Shown here: piece after piece, positions 1 to 8,919 of the stretch | How positions within the stretch are numbered: the first letter of the stretch is position 1 | How the letters are laid out: every line of letters begins with the position of its first letter | Source of the DNA: Halonotius pteroides | GTDB lineage: Archaea; Halobacteriota; Halobacteria; Halobacteriales; Haloferacaceae | NCBI RefSeq assembly: GCF_003605635.1 | Contig: NZ_QMDW01000001.1 | Coordinates: 1 to 64,000 of the forward strand | Direction: 5' to 3' | DNA length: 64,000 nucleotides | Made by a program: the position numbers and the translations under genes | The notes under the pieces: model-generated | The model's database searches: none | What the model was told of the DNA's origin: nothing | What the model saw: only the letters and a program-made list of their open reading frames with translations

Positions 1-2
1 GC

Positions 3-725
3 ACTCAAAAACTTAGAACCTCCAGAAGTCTTTACGTATCTATGTCCGTGATTATCATCTACAATCCTGAATCTGACTCAGGACAGCGGATCGCAGCGGC
101 GGGTGCCGAAAGTTGGTACGAGCCGCTAGCCGATGAGGCCGTCAATCTCGGGCGAACTGATCCCGATCAAGATCCACTCGGCTATCGAACGCTGTTTATG
201 ATCGAACTGGCCTCACGATACTACGATGACGCATCCAATCTCACCGACCAGATTCTTCAAGAAAACCAACTGTACCCAGAAACAGCTTTATTAAGCCAGT
301 TTGAAACTGGTTCCATTGATGCTGCAATTGCCTACCGAAACATGGCCGTCGAACGTGGGTATGAGTACATCGAGTTACCGGATCAGATCAATCTGAGTAA
401 TCCACAATATGTGGATGGCTGGTACGCTACAACGTCGTACACATTGCCAAGCGGGCAACAAATCCAGGGTGGGCTCATCAGCTACGGATCAACCATTCGG
501 CACATGAGCGACGCTGCAGTGGCCGTATTCGATGGACATACAACCGGAAACTATCTTACAGATCACGGATTCATCCTACGCGAGCAGTTCCCTGTGTACA
601 CGGGTGACATCCCCCAGCCAATTAGAAGGATAACCGAGGATCAGTCTGATGATACCCGATCACAGCTCACCCGCTCGACAACCGTGCAGTCACCGGATAT
701 CACAGGAATAACGGTGCTAATTTGA
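3..725 (+). CDS. Tungstate/molybdate ABC transporter substrate-binding protein, 3' part
   Basis: Extracellular binding protein that would capture tungstate or molybdate and deliver it to the permease that follows one base after this stop. The block LGRTDPDQDPLGYRTLF and the following helix-rich stretch are typical of WtpA/ModA-type proteins, where this segment lies mid-protein. About 100 N-terminal residues with the signal peptide or lipobox should therefore lie left of the window. The frame is open from base 3, so the ATG at 42 is probably internal. The bases before 42 match the family poorly, so a frameshift near the edge cannot be excluded. Family call is firm; whether the metal is tungstate or molybdate is not. 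Confidence 0.75.
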   Translation, partial: TQKLRTSRSLYVSMSVIIIYNPESDSGQRIAAAGAESWYEPLADEAVNLGRTDPDQDPLGYRTLFMIELASRYYDDASNLTDQILQENQLYPETALLSQFETGSIDAAIAYRNMAVERGYEYIELPDQINLSNPQYVDGWYATTSYTLPSGQQIQGGLISYGSTIRHMSDAAVAVFDGHTTGNYLTDHGFILREQFPVYTGDIPQPIRRITEDQSDDTRSQLTRSTTVQSPDITGITVLI

Positions 726-1541
726 ATGGCGACACAGTCGAAATCCTCACCGTCAGAAACGAAGATAGCAGGGTTCGGCTGGCTCAGTGTTACTCTTCTC
801 TTCGGTGGCGTGTTACTTGCGTACTATATCGTACCGGTAGGGTCGCTATTTCTCTCGGTACCACCAACAGAGGTTCTTGGGCGGATGAACAGTCCGATCA
901 TCGTGGATGCAGCGAAGACATCGGTACTCTCAGCGTCAATTAGCACACTCATAGCAACGGTTTTTGGGCTACCGCTCGCGTACTGGCTGGCACGAGCTGA
1001 CGGAGCCGCACAAACGGCAGTACTTGGGATTGTGGTGCTCCCATTGGTACTGCCACCAGTCGTGGGTGGCATCGTGCTGTTAACGGTCTTCGGTTCAAGC
1101 TCGCCGCTTGGAGAAGCCGCTATTGCTGCTGGGTTCCCACTTACCCGGTCGCTGGCTGGAGTGATACTCGCACAGACGTTCGTCGCATCACCCTTCCTTG
1201 TAGTAACGGCGAAAGTGGCCTTCGAGCGGGTTGCCCAGACACTTGAGTATGCTTCGCGCTCACTCGGAAAAAGTCGCTGGCACACTGCTCGCAGAGTTAC
1301 GATCCCATTAGCCGTGCCAGGCATTGTTGCCGGGGTGACGCTCACTTTCGCGCGGGCAATTGGTGAGTTCGGCGCGACAATGATGCTAGCATACTATCCC
1401 CGGACAATGCCTGTTCAAATCTGGGTCTCTTTTATCGAACTGGGGCTGGAAAATGCCTATCCCGTCGCCATTCTGCTTGTCGGTATCGCTGGTGTGACAC
1501 TGCTGGTAATCAATATTATTGCGTCTAACCCGTGGGAATGA
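726..1541 (+). CDS. Tungstate/molybdate ABC transporter permease
   Basis: Membrane subunit of 271 residues with about six hydrophobic segments. It contains the binding-protein-dependent inner-membrane motif (EYASRSLGKSRWHTARRVTI, about residues 177-196), the EAA-type loop that docks on the ATPase, and the GEFGATMMLAYYPRTMP segment typical of ModB/WtpB. It starts directly after the binding-protein stop, and its TGA overlaps the ATG of the ATPase, so the three genes form one operon. The ModB/WtpB family is clear; substrate is inferred from the neighbours. Confidence 0.88.
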   Translation: MATQSKSSPSETKIAGFGWLSVTLLFGGVLLAYYIVPVGSLFLSVPPTEVLGRMNSPIIVDAAKTSVLSASISTLIATVFGLPLAYWLARADGAAQTAVLGIVVLPLVLPPVVGGIVLLTVFGSSSPLGEAAIAAGFPLTRSLAGVILAQTFVASPFLVVTAKVAFERVAQTLEYASRSLGKSRWHTARRVTIPLAVPGIVAGVTLTFARAIGEFGATMMLAYYPRTMPVQIWVSFIELGLENAYPVAILLVGIAGVTLLVINIIASNPWE

Positions 1542-2593
1542 CACTGAATCTATCCGATTTGAGCAAGACGTATGGTCAATTCAAGTTTGGCCCTTTCGAT
1601 CTACGTGTTGAAGATGGAGTGCTCGCAGTCTTGGGGCCGTCTGGGAGTGGCAAAACAACGTTGCTTTCACTAATCGCTGGTATCACCGAGCCTGATTCAG
1701 GTTCAATCTGTCTCAACGGTCGGGAATTAGTTGGCCACCCACTCGAAAACCGGGATGTCGGGATGGTCTTTCAGGAGGGAGCCCTGTTTCCGCATATGAC
1801 TGCCCGGGAAAATATCGCCTATGCGGCCACAACAGCAGCCCGTGTCGATGGACTCGCGGCGACACTCGAAATAGAAGATATTCTTAACAGGAGCCCACCA
1901 GTACTCTCGGGTGGTGAGTACCAGCGAGTTGCATTAGCACGAACACTCGCTACAGACCCGGCAGTCTTGCTCTTAGACGAACCGTTGTCAAGTCTGGATA
2001 CACCTATTCGGCGGCGACTTCGAGACGAACTCCATAGTCTGTTCGAATCACTCGATATACCGATTCTCTATGTCACTCACGACCAGCGAACGGCGACTGC
2101 ACTCGGTGACAGGATCGCTATTGTTCGGGATGGTATGCTCGAACAGGTTGGAGATTCGTCTACAGTAGTTGAACAGCCAGCGACTGAGTTCGTTGCGCGG
2201 TTTACCGGCAACGAGAACCTGTTCGAAGGGAGCGTGATTGAGCACTCTGAGCAAGGAGTAACCGTTCGAGTTGGCGATGTTGAATTACAGACAGCTACAT
2301 CGAATATCGGACAGTCAGACATCACAGTCTGTATCCACCCGTCACGGGTAGAGATTAAACCATCCCGTGCTCCTGATGATGAGCAGATTATCAATACAAT
2401 CACAGGGACAGTGACTCGATGGTTGAACGAAGGAAGTGAGTATCAGATAGAGATGGCCACCAGTTGGGGGTCTCCAGCCTTGACGGCGAGCGTTCATCCA
2501 CCGGTATTCGAACGACTGACCATTGATACTGGTACCGAACTACAGATAATGATCCCTCCTAGTTCGATCCATTTGATGCCAAACCGGGGGTAG
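1538..2593 (+). CDS. Tungstate/molybdate ABC transporter ATP-binding protein
   Basis: Cytoplasmic ATPase that powers the importer. Visible motifs are Walker A (GPSGSGKTTL), Q-loop (MVFQEGALFPHMT), ABC signature (LSGGEYQRVALARTL), Walker B (LLLDEPLSSLD) and the H-loop (YVTHDQ). The last ~120 residues match a TOBE/MOP-like oxyanion-sensing domain. I chose the ATG at 1538 because it gives an ATGA overlap with the permease stop; a GTG at 1532 would add two residues. It is the last gene of the operon and converges on the HemAT gene. Confidence 0.87.
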   Translation: MTLNLSDLSKTYGQFKFGPFDLRVEDGVLAVLGPSGSGKTTLLSLIAGITEPDSGSICLNGRELVGHPLENRDVGMVFQEGALFPHMTARENIAYAATTAARVDGLAATLEIEDILNRSPPVLSGGEYQRVALARTLATDPAVLLLDEPLSSLDTPIRRRLRDELHSLFESLDIPILYVTHDQRTATALGDRIAIVRDGMLEQVGDSSTVVEQPATEFVARFTGNENLFEGSVIEHSEQGVTVRVGDVELQTATSNIGQSDITVCIHPSRVEIKPSRAPDDEQIINTITGTVTRWLNEGSEYQIEMATSWGSPALTASVHPPVFERLTIDTGTELQIMIPPSSIHLMPNRG

Positions 2594-2638
2594 GCTCTGG
2601 ATAATATTCCTTTGTGATTCCACGTTGACCGATAGTTC

Positions 2639-4381
2639 TCAGAAGGGGTTTTCCGCGTCCCCATCTGCAATTTCTTCAAGCGTTTCTCTGTCCATCGTCG
2701 CTACGATGTTGTCTGGCATTTCTGAAGGAAGTTTGTCGTAGAGTGACTGTGGGACACCATCTGGTGCCGTTTGATCTGTGTACCCTCCATCGGAAGCGGC
2801 TTGTTGAGTATCGTATTCTCCGGGGTCGGTGGGGTATTTTTTTCCATCCCAGTCGCCTTTCTCGGTGACGTTCACCAGATCGGTCGCTCCCGAATCATCA
2901 AGTTTGTCTGTGGCATCGGCTATATTTTCGATCTCTTCTTCTTGTCCTTCGATCTCCTCTGTTACTGTCTGGACTTCTTCGGCAGTCTGGGTCGCATTCT
3001 CCGCTAGCTCGTCCACCATCGAACTGACCTCCTCTGTGCTTTCTGCTTGATTCTCTGTTGCTTCTGCGATTTCTTCGGTTGAATTAGCGGCTTCAGACGC
3101 CTTGCCCTCGATTTGATCAAGCAGTTCGTCTGTTTGAGTAACCTTTGTTTCACCCTCGTTGACTAGCTGTTCGACCTGTTCTAGCCGTTCAGAAGCCTTT
3201 GTGATATCGTCTGTTACTGTCTCTAGAAGTTCCTCAATGTCACTCGCCTGATCTTGGGTGTCCTCAGCCAAATTCTTCACTTCATCGGCAACAACCTCAA
3301 ACCCACTTCCGGCCTCGCCCGCTCGTGCCGCCTCTATGTTTGCGTTGAGTGCTAATATGTTAGTCTGGTCAGCGATATCATCAATTGTTTCAATGATCTG
3401 ATCCATCTCACCAACTGCATCAACTAGATCTTCCATTTGTTCGGATAATTCCTCTTGAGCAGCAGATATCTCTGATAGTGTTTCAACAGATTCTGCTGCT
3501 TTATCCTTTCCGTCGTCGGTGAGTTCGGCTGCCTCCTCCGCCGTCTGGCGTGCTGTGTTACTTGAAGCAGCTATCTCTTCGACCGTTGCGCTGAGATTAG
3601 AAATTTCGCCAGCGACTGATTCTGTATCGTCAGCAAATTGGTTTGCAAGCGATTGGAGTTCTTCTGTGCTTTCTTTCGTTGACTCGAAAGAAACCCTGCT
3701 GTTTTTGATCGAGTCAACTGCTTGTTCTCGCAGCTGTTGACTTGCATCAATCTCGTCTCGAAGAGAACTGGTAAGCGACACTAGGTACGTGTCGTTTACC
3801 ACCTGCATATCAAGATTTAGGATTTTGATGAATGAGGCGATATCTTCAACTGCACCGTATAGGTCATTAGTTGATATTGTGATCTCGTCGCCCGCCCCGG
3901 TTGAGTTGTTCTCAACAAACTCGTTCATTCGGGCTTCGACAACGGTCGCTGTCAGACCCCCAAACATCCCCGCAAAGTAGTGAAGCGGCATGTTGAGTTT
4001 GTCGTGAAGTTGCCCGATCCGAGTCCGGTGTTTGAAATGATCTACCCCGAAATCCCCGTTCACAACTGTCTGGAAGTATCCGCTGACAATCTGTTCTAGC
4101 TCATCGTTGGTGCGTGGAGAACGGTCAACTATCTCTTTTGTCTCAGGGGTCGTATAGATAGGTTCGAGGAACGCATCCACTAATTCAGCTTCGTATTTAT
4201 TGACCAACGGTTTGGCGTCTCGAAGCCGTTGAGCGTCATCAGAATCAAAATCGATGAAGTCCTTTCTCCACTGAATCTCCTGAATGGTCAGTCCAATCTC
4301 TTGGGCAACCTCCTCAGCCGTCGAATCAGATCCAATCGATTGTCCGCCAACGATTGATGTATTCTTACTCCGATCAGACAT
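2639..4381 (-). CDS. HemAT-type globin-coupled methyl-accepting transducer
   Basis: Soluble aerotaxis-type transducer of 580 residues without transmembrane segments. Residues ~30-190 form a protoglobin sensor; [20 protein letters not shown] places the proximal haem histidine at about His126. A long coiled coil follows, then the conserved signalling hairpin ([20 protein letters not shown]) that contacts CheA/CheW. The C-terminal tail is acidic. Members of this family bind O2 (and NO or CO) and steer swimming or other outputs. The neighbouring nitric oxide synthase makes NO a plausible ligand, but that is inference. No che genes are nearby. Confidence 0.92.
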   Translation of the reverse strand: MSDRSKNTSIVGGQSIGSDSTAEEVAQEIGLTIQEIQWRKDFIDFDSDDAQRLRDAKPLVNKYEAELVDAFLEPIYTTPETKEIVDRSPRTNDELEQIVSGYFQTVVNGDFGVDHFKHRTRIGQLHDKLNMPLHYFAGMFGGLTATVVEARMNEFVENNSTGAGDEITISTNDLYGAVEDIASFIKILNLDMQVVNDTYLVSLTSSLRDEIDASQQLREQAVDSIKNSRVSFESTKESTEELQSLANQFADDTESVAGEISNLSATVEEIAASSNTARQTAEEAAELTDDGKDKAAESVETLSEISAAQEELSEQMEDLVDAVGEMDQIIETIDDIADQTNILALNANIEAARAGEAGSGFEVVADEVKNLAEDTQDQASDIEELLETVTDDITKASERLEQVEQLVNEGETKVTQTDELLDQIEGKASEAANSTEEIAEATENQAESTEEVSSMVDELAENATQTAEEVQTVTEEIEGQEEEIENIADATDKLDDSGATDLVNVTEKGDWDGKKYPTDPGEYDTQQAASDGGYTDQTAPDGVPQSLYDKLPSEMPDNIVATMDRETLEEIADGDAENPF

Positions 4382-4563
4382 TAGAATATATAGGGTGCTC
4401 TATCCACTTATGAGTGCTGGACTCATATGTATGATTTGATGGAGTTTGCTGAGGGGTATGTATTGGAAAAAACACTTTGAGTTCACAACTCAGTAGTTTT
4501 ACTGTTGTTTGATTAGGATATTTTACTCGACAGACGTAGTCAAATTCGGATCTATGCCACTGT

Positions 4564-4737
4564 GTGAGCGTTGGTGAACCCTCCGTTGAGTTATCCGAAT
4601 CACAGCAGCGTGGGCTGGAACTAATCAAGGAGACTGGCGGCATCCAGCAAAGCGAGTTCTGGAAGAACTTGATGTCTCATCACGTGCTGGAAGTCGGATC
4701 AGCCAATAAAAATCCACGCCAAAAACTCAATAAATAA
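4564..4737 (+). pseudogene. Remnant of a winged-helix DNA-binding protein
   Basis: Between the HemAT and NOS genes lies an open frame starting LSESQQRGLELIKETGG about ten codons in and continuing IQQSEFWK. This reads like the first helices of a haloarchaeal MarR/Lrp-like winged helix. The continuation ELDVSSRAGSRIS is found one base out of frame from about 4671, and the frame then ends in AT-rich sequence. I interpret it as a frameshifted, truncated regulator. The rest of 4382-4885 is AT-rich intergenic DNA that should contain the NOS promoter; a TTTATT element lies near 4812. Confidence 0.45.
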
Positions 4738-4885
4738 ATCGTATATTCAACAGCTGTTACAAAATACAACAATCAATTTTCCATCGACTCTCACAAAAAC
4801 CTCTAACTGAGACTTTATTGTTCCCCATTCTAACACCGCACGGTGGCACGCAACCTCTATTCAGATCCGTACCCAATACTGTCTT

Positions 4886-5995
4886 GTGCATTCATCACAA
4901 GCCAAAGTGAGCAAGCAAGAGCGCCATGAAGCTGCAATTGACTTCATTGAGCAATGTTACGCTGAATGTGATCGTGAAGACGATGTTGATGAACGGCTTG
5001 AAGCAATCTGGCATGCGATCGGAAGAACGGGCCACTACACGCACACGTCTATGGAGCTTGAACACGGTGCAAAAATGGCGTGGCGAAACAGTAATCGATG
5101 TATTGGCCGCCATTTTTGGGACAGCCTGCGGGTACGAGACTGCCGAGAGGCGACCACCGCCGAAGCGGCCTATGACGAGCTGGTTTCACACATCACCACT
5201 GCAACCAACGATGGGAACATCGTGCCGACACTCTCGGTGTTTCCGGCAGCGGTTCAGGAAAACCCACGAGTTCGAATCTGGAATCAGCAACTGATCCGTT
5301 ATGCTGGCTATGAAACGGATTCTGGTGTTGTCGGCGACCCCGACTCGGTGGCACTAACGAGCTACTGTCAGTCCCGCGGGTGGAGCGGTGAAGGCACGCC
5401 GTTTGATCTGCTACCACTCGTGATTCAGATCGGGGATAGAGAGCCTGAACTGTTTGAACTGCCTGATGAGATTGTGCTTGAGGTTCCACTTTCACATCCT
5501 GATTACGACTGGTTTGCTGAGCTGGGATTGCAGTGGTATGCAGTCCCGATCGTCTCTGATATGATCTTGGAAATAGGTGGCATTCGCTATCCTGCCGCGC
5601 CGTTCAACGGCTGGTATATGGGGACGGAGATCGGAAGCCGAGATCTCGGGGATACGGATCGATACGACATGCTTCCGGAGGTTGCGACACGGCTGGGGCT
5701 TGATACGACGACCGACAGATCGTTATGGAAAGACCAGGCACTGACTGTGCTCAACCGAGCCGTCTTGCACTCGTTCGATACGGAAGGGGTGCGGATCGTT
5801 GATCACCACACCGCAGCCGATCAGTTCAAACAATTTGAGTCTGATGAAGCGGCGGCCGGCCGCTCAGTGACTGGTGATAGATCTTGGCTCTTGCCCCCTA
5901 ACGCATCCTCAACGGTACACATCTTCGACGAGGAGTACGATGAGACGGTTCGAACACCGAACTTCTTCTATCGAGATGATCCGTTGACAATGTAA
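4886..5995 (+). CDS. Nitric oxide synthase, oxygenase domain protein
   Basis: Haem-thiolate enzyme that oxidises arginine to citrulline and NO using electrons from separate reductases. At 369 residues it is the length of bacterial oxygenase-only NOS, without a reductase domain. The haem ligand motif AWRNSNRCIGR gives Cys72; the substrate loop NGWYMGTEIGSRDLGDTDRY gives the arginine-binding Glu248; SWLLPPNASSTVHIFDEEY matches the pterin/dimer region. Start is a GTG; no better in-frame ATG exists upstream. It is transcribed away from HemAT and toward the YeiH exporter. Identification is strong; the electron donor is unknown. Confidence 0.95.
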   Translation: MHSSQAKVSKQERHEAAIDFIEQCYAECDREDDVDERLEAIWHAIGRTGHYTHTSMELEHGAKMAWRNSNRCIGRHFWDSLRVRDCREATTAEAAYDELVSHITTATNDGNIVPTLSVFPAAVQENPRVRIWNQQLIRYAGYETDSGVVGDPDSVALTSYCQSRGWSGEGTPFDLLPLVIQIGDREPELFELPDEIVLEVPLSHPDYDWFAELGLQWYAVPIVSDMILEIGGIRYPAAPFNGWYMGTEIGSRDLGDTDRYDMLPEVATRLGLDTTTDRSLWKDQALTVLNRAVLHSFDTEGVRIVDHHTAADQFKQFESDEAAAGRSVTGDRSWLLPPNASSTVHIFDEEYDETVRTPNFFYRDDPLTM

Positions 5996-6188
5996 TTTAT
6001 TACCATTATAGGCTGTCACTCGACATACAGGCATGGACAGTCGCACCTGTCTAGATTATGGGTTGAACAGGCACAGTACCACGCCATACACGGCGTGAAT
6101 ACGCGCCGTCACCCTGGGAAACGTATCACTATTCAGACACTTGCCCCAAATTTCATAGAGAAATAATCGACTCCTTATCAACTCAACG

Positions 6189-6326
6189 GTGAAAGAAGCA
6201 CTCGCAGATCACCCGGTGTCAGCTGATTTCTGCGGATCTGTCAACGACAGAGCTGCCGAGCTGCTCAATGAGGCCGCCCAACGGGTCGAAGAGAACCAGG
6301 ATTGCCACATGATCACTTTCTGGTAG
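6189..6326 (+). CDS. Small ORF of 45 residues, unknown
   Basis: A GTG-started open frame with helical content (RAAELLNEAAQRVEENQD) and two cysteines near the middle and end. Its stop abuts the stop of the convergent YeiH gene. It could be a small soluble protein or the tail of a decayed gene. The bases from 5996 to 6188 show no other gene. I do not recognise a family. Confidence 0.3.
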   Translation: MKEALADHPVSADFCGSVNDRAAELLNEAAQRVEENQDCHMITFW

Positions 6327-7349
6327 TTAGAAGAGTATCTGCACAACGAGCAGCATCACGCTCGCAACGACTACCCAGCCAGTGAACACCACGACAATCG
6401 GTCTGTATCCCGTGTTTCGGAAATCAGCGAGTTGTATCTCAAGACCAAGCCCAGCAAACGCCAGAAGAAACGCCCAGTCTGAGAGATGCGAAAGCGATGT
6501 AAGCTGCCCACTCGTCAACAGTCCGGTGTTAGCAACAGCGATCATCCCAACAAATCCGAGTACAAACTTTGGGAAAGACCGCCAGAGAAACTTCCACTGA
6601 ACAGTATGGCTAGGTGTGCTGTCGCCGTGCTTGGTTCCACCGGATGTTCCTGAGGAAGTCTTCTGAGCGTAGGAGAACGCATACACAACCGCAACGAACC
6701 CAATGAGAGAGTTCCGCGTAAGCTTCGCCAGAAGTGCCCACTGACCGGCAGTGTCGGAAAATGCGAAACCCGCAGCCGCAACAGGGCCGGTACTAAACAT
6801 AGTCAGTCCGGCCCAGATGCCAAAGACGGTATTGGAGAGCTCAAGGGCGTGCCCGACGAGTGGATAAATAAATAGCGTCATCGCATCGAAGATAATGACA
6901 GTTGCCGCAGCGTATGCAATCCGGCTCTCGTCGGCAGTAATACTCTCGGCGACGGCGACAACAGCTGACACACCGCAGATCCCAGAGCCAGCGGCAAGCA
7001 ACGATCCGGTCTCCTCGTGAATAGTGAAGACAACCCGTGCAAGGAACTCTATCAGGAGCGTGGTTGCGACGACAGTAGTGATGACCAATAAAATGATAAC
7101 TGAACCAGCCTCAAAAATGCGGTCAAGTGCCACACTGGCCCCCATGACAACGATTCCGAGCTCGAGCCAGAGCGTATGCGTTTCAACCGCCGTCTGCGCC
7201 CACGCCGGAATCCCATACAGATTCCCGATCAACAGGCCGAGAAGAACGGTGATGATAAGATGGTTCACTGGAAGCACGGTGCTGAGGAGTCGGGCAGTGA
7301 GTCCAATCGCAAGCAGAAAGCCGAGCCCAGCGAAAACCCGGTAATTCAC
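6327..7349 (-). CDS. YeiH family putative sulfate/anion exporter
   Basis: Polytopic membrane protein of about 340 residues and some ten hydrophobic segments. LLGLLIGN near the N-terminus and GSGICGVSAVVAVAESI in the middle are hallmarks of the YeiH/UPF0324 family, annotated as sulfate-family exporters. I chose the GTG at 7349 because it lies four bases after the stop of an upstream microprotein gene. The longer frame from 7373 would overlap that gene and adds residues unlike the family. Substrate is not experimentally clear for the family. Confidence 0.85.
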   Translation of the reverse strand: MNYRVFAGLGFLLAIGLTARLLSTVLPVNHLIITVLLGLLIGNLYGIPAWAQTAVETHTLWLELGIVVMGASVALDRIFEAGSVIILLVITTVVATTLLIEFLARVVFTIHEETGSLLAAGSGICGVSAVVAVAESITADESRIAYAAATVIIFDAMTLFIYPLVGHALELSNTVFGIWAGLTMFSTGPVAAAGFAFSDTAGQWALLAKLTRNSLIGFVAVVYAFSYAQKTSSGTSGGTKHGDSTPSHTVQWKFLWRSFPKFVLGFVGMIAVANTGLLTSGQLTSLSHLSDWAFLLAFAGLGLEIQLADFRNTGYRPIVVVFTGWVVVASVMLLVVQILF

Positions 7350-7353
7350 GCAG

Positions 7354-7485
7354 TCACCATGGGATCGGAACACCGATCATAACCGCTAGCAGGGCTACTC
7401 CCCCAAGGAGGACGGCTTGCCAACCATCGTCAATATTCTTCCACCACCCCAAGAGATGCTTATACGGGTCGCGGAGGTTACTCAT
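7354..7485 (-). CDS. 43-residue membrane microprotein upstream of YeiH
   Basis: A short ATG-to-TGA frame on the same strand as the YeiH exporter and ending four bases before its GTG start, a spacing that suggests translational coupling. The N-terminus is polar and aromatic (MSNLRDPYKHLLGWWKNIDD), followed by one hydrophobic helix (AVLLGGVALLAVMIGVPIPW). This could be an accessory subunit or regulator of the exporter. I know of no named family. The composition (clear amphipathic-to-TM layout, no rare breaks) argues for real coding. Confidence 0.6.
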   Translation of the reverse strand: MSNLRDPYKHLLGWWKNIDDGWQAVLLGGVALLAVMIGVPIPW

Positions 7486-7578
7486 ACTGTTCAACTGTAT
7501 CCTCTAAGTTGGTATGAGGATTTTGTTCTTGACAGACAGCGGTCGACACAGGGAGTGCGACGGAGTGTGGCGTGAACC

Positions 7579-7601
7579 GCCTCGGGGTCAAGTCCCGAGG
7601 C
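7579..7601 (+). repeat. IS1341-type end hairpin, solitary copy
   Basis: A perfect 8-bp stem (GCCTCGGG / CCCGAGGC) with a short loop, preceded by GTGAACC. Two related copies lie at 51565-51589 and 52489-52520 on the opposite strand. In haloarchaea such hairpins sit at the right end of tnpB-only elements and belong to the sense-overlapping (omega) RNA. Here no tnpB is attached, so this is probably a solo-end relic. Confidence 0.45.
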
Positions 7602-7720
7602 ACTCCGCCTAGATACCAGCAGATATCCCAACGCTGCGGTACGGCAAGCCGCGTCGTTCACGGCAGGATTTCCTGCTTGATGGAGATGGTCGACCTCCGG
7701 GGCGGCGTCACCGTCTCGCT

Positions 7721-8214
7721 GTGTATGATCCTCGGATCGTCTTCACGACTGGGTTGTTATCGGGCGTTCTCAGTGTCGGCGGTGGTTTCATCCGAATGCC
7801 GGCGTTGTTCTGTCTCATCGGCGTCCCGATGCCGATCGCCGTCGGCACGAATCTCCTCGAGATCGTTTTTTCAGGCGGACTGGAGAGCCTCTTATACGCG
7901 CTTGACCGCAGGGTTGATCTCTCGATCGTCGTCCCGCTGTTGACCGGGAGCGCTTTCGGCGCGCGGATCGGCTCGGCGGCCATCAACATCGTCGACGAGA
8001 GGAAGTCAAGATCTACTCCGGGTTGATGCTGCTCGGCGGCGCGCTGGTGGTAGCGATCCGCGAGATCGGCAAGATCTACAAGCTGCTGATCCTCAACTGT
8101 GTGAGCCTTGTACTGATCCTTGGATCCGCGCTGCTGATCAGCGGGGCGGTGGTCTACAGCAGTATCACCGCACTGCGGGAAAAGAACCAGACCGCTTCGC
8201 CAACCGTGGAGTGA
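7721..8214 (+). pseudogene. TauE/SafE family permease, truncated and frameshifted
   Basis: Remains of a sulfite/organosulfonate-type permease. The first piece (TGLLSGVLSVGGGFIRMPAL, then GVPMPIAVGTNLLEIVFSGG) covers the middle of a TauE protein. Near 8005 one base shifts the frame, and VKIYSGLMLLGGALVVAIRE continues in another frame to the stop at 8214. The N-terminal half is missing, replaced upstream by transposon-end sequence. An intact protein would have about 300 residues; about 165 remain. Its former role fits the sulfur/thiol theme of the genes that follow. Confidence 0.75.
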
Positions 8215-8247
8215 GGGTTCGACGGTGAAGTGGCGACGATGACAACC

Positions 8248-8320
8248 CATCGTTGACGACGGCGAAAGGGTGTCGACGACGGGTCATCGTTGACGACGGC
8301 GGAAGGGTGTCGACGACACC
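8248..8320. repeat. Two-copy 37-bp tandem repeat
   Basis: The unit beginning CATCGTTGACGACGGCG starts at 8248 and again at 8285, with one internal difference. It sits between the permease relic and the HTH regulator gene. Each unit contains GTCGACGAC-type partial palindromes. No function is evident; it may be replication slippage. Confidence 0.7.
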
Positions 8321-8436
8321 GGGCAGTCACGGGTACGCCGCCGCTCCTGATCGATTCGATCGAATGACGCCTTTGTGTATAGAATTGTATTTTGTTCACA
8401 ACACTTTTGCTGCCACAGCGAGTAGTCTATGCCACG

Positions 8437-8841
8437 ATGGTTGATTCAATGGCCGAGCAACTCCGGTCAGATATGCCGTGTGAGGATCTCTTGGCCTGTT
8501 TTCACGGCCTGAAGCCGCTCGATCGGGAGTGTTTTCAGGCGTTCGTGACGGCCGAGAAGCCGCTGACGGTCGATGAGGTCGCCGACGCTGTCGATCGGGA
8601 GCGGTCAACCGCCTACCGGTCGGTACAGCGACTGCTGCAGACCGGGTTCCTGGAGAAACAACAGATCAACTACGACGCCGGCGGCTACTACCACGTCTAT
8701 GTCCCAACCGACCCTGCGGTGATTGCCGACGAGATGCAGCGACTCCTCAACGACTGGTATGCCCAGACCGGCCAACTGATCCAGGAGTTTGAGGAGACGT
8801 ACGCTGACGCCACGCCGCCCACAGCCGAGATAGAATCCTGA
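8437..8841 (+). CDS. Winged-helix transcriptional regulator (TrmB-like)
   Basis: A 134-residue regulator. Residues ~30-80 form a winged helix (LTVDEVADAVDRERSTAYRSVQRLLQTGFL) and the C-terminal part is a helical dimerisation region. Similar short regulators are found in haloarchaea beside thioredoxin and sulfur-handling genes, and that is the context here. The ATG at 8437 gives the natural N-terminus; an upstream ATG at 8392 adds residues translated from AT-rich promoter DNA. It may control the adjoining redox genes; the effector is unknown. Confidence 0.75.
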   Translation: MVDSMAEQLRSDMPCEDLLACFHGLKPLDRECFQAFVTAEKPLTVDEVADAVDRERSTAYRSVQRLLQTGFLEKQQINYDAGGYYHVYVPTDPAVIADEMQRLLNDWYAQTGQLIQEFEETYADATPPTAEIES

Positions 8842-8919
8842 ACGTCCGACAGCGACAACCACGGGTGCACAACCTGGCCAACATAGTCCCCGACCCGCAA
8901 CGAGACCGATCACAGACCC

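Noticed and set aside
4374-4643. 89-codon minus-strand frame upstream of HemAT
   Set aside because: Ser/Pro/Thr-rich random-looking product from AT-rich intergenic DNA; it conflicts with the winged-helix relic on the other strand.
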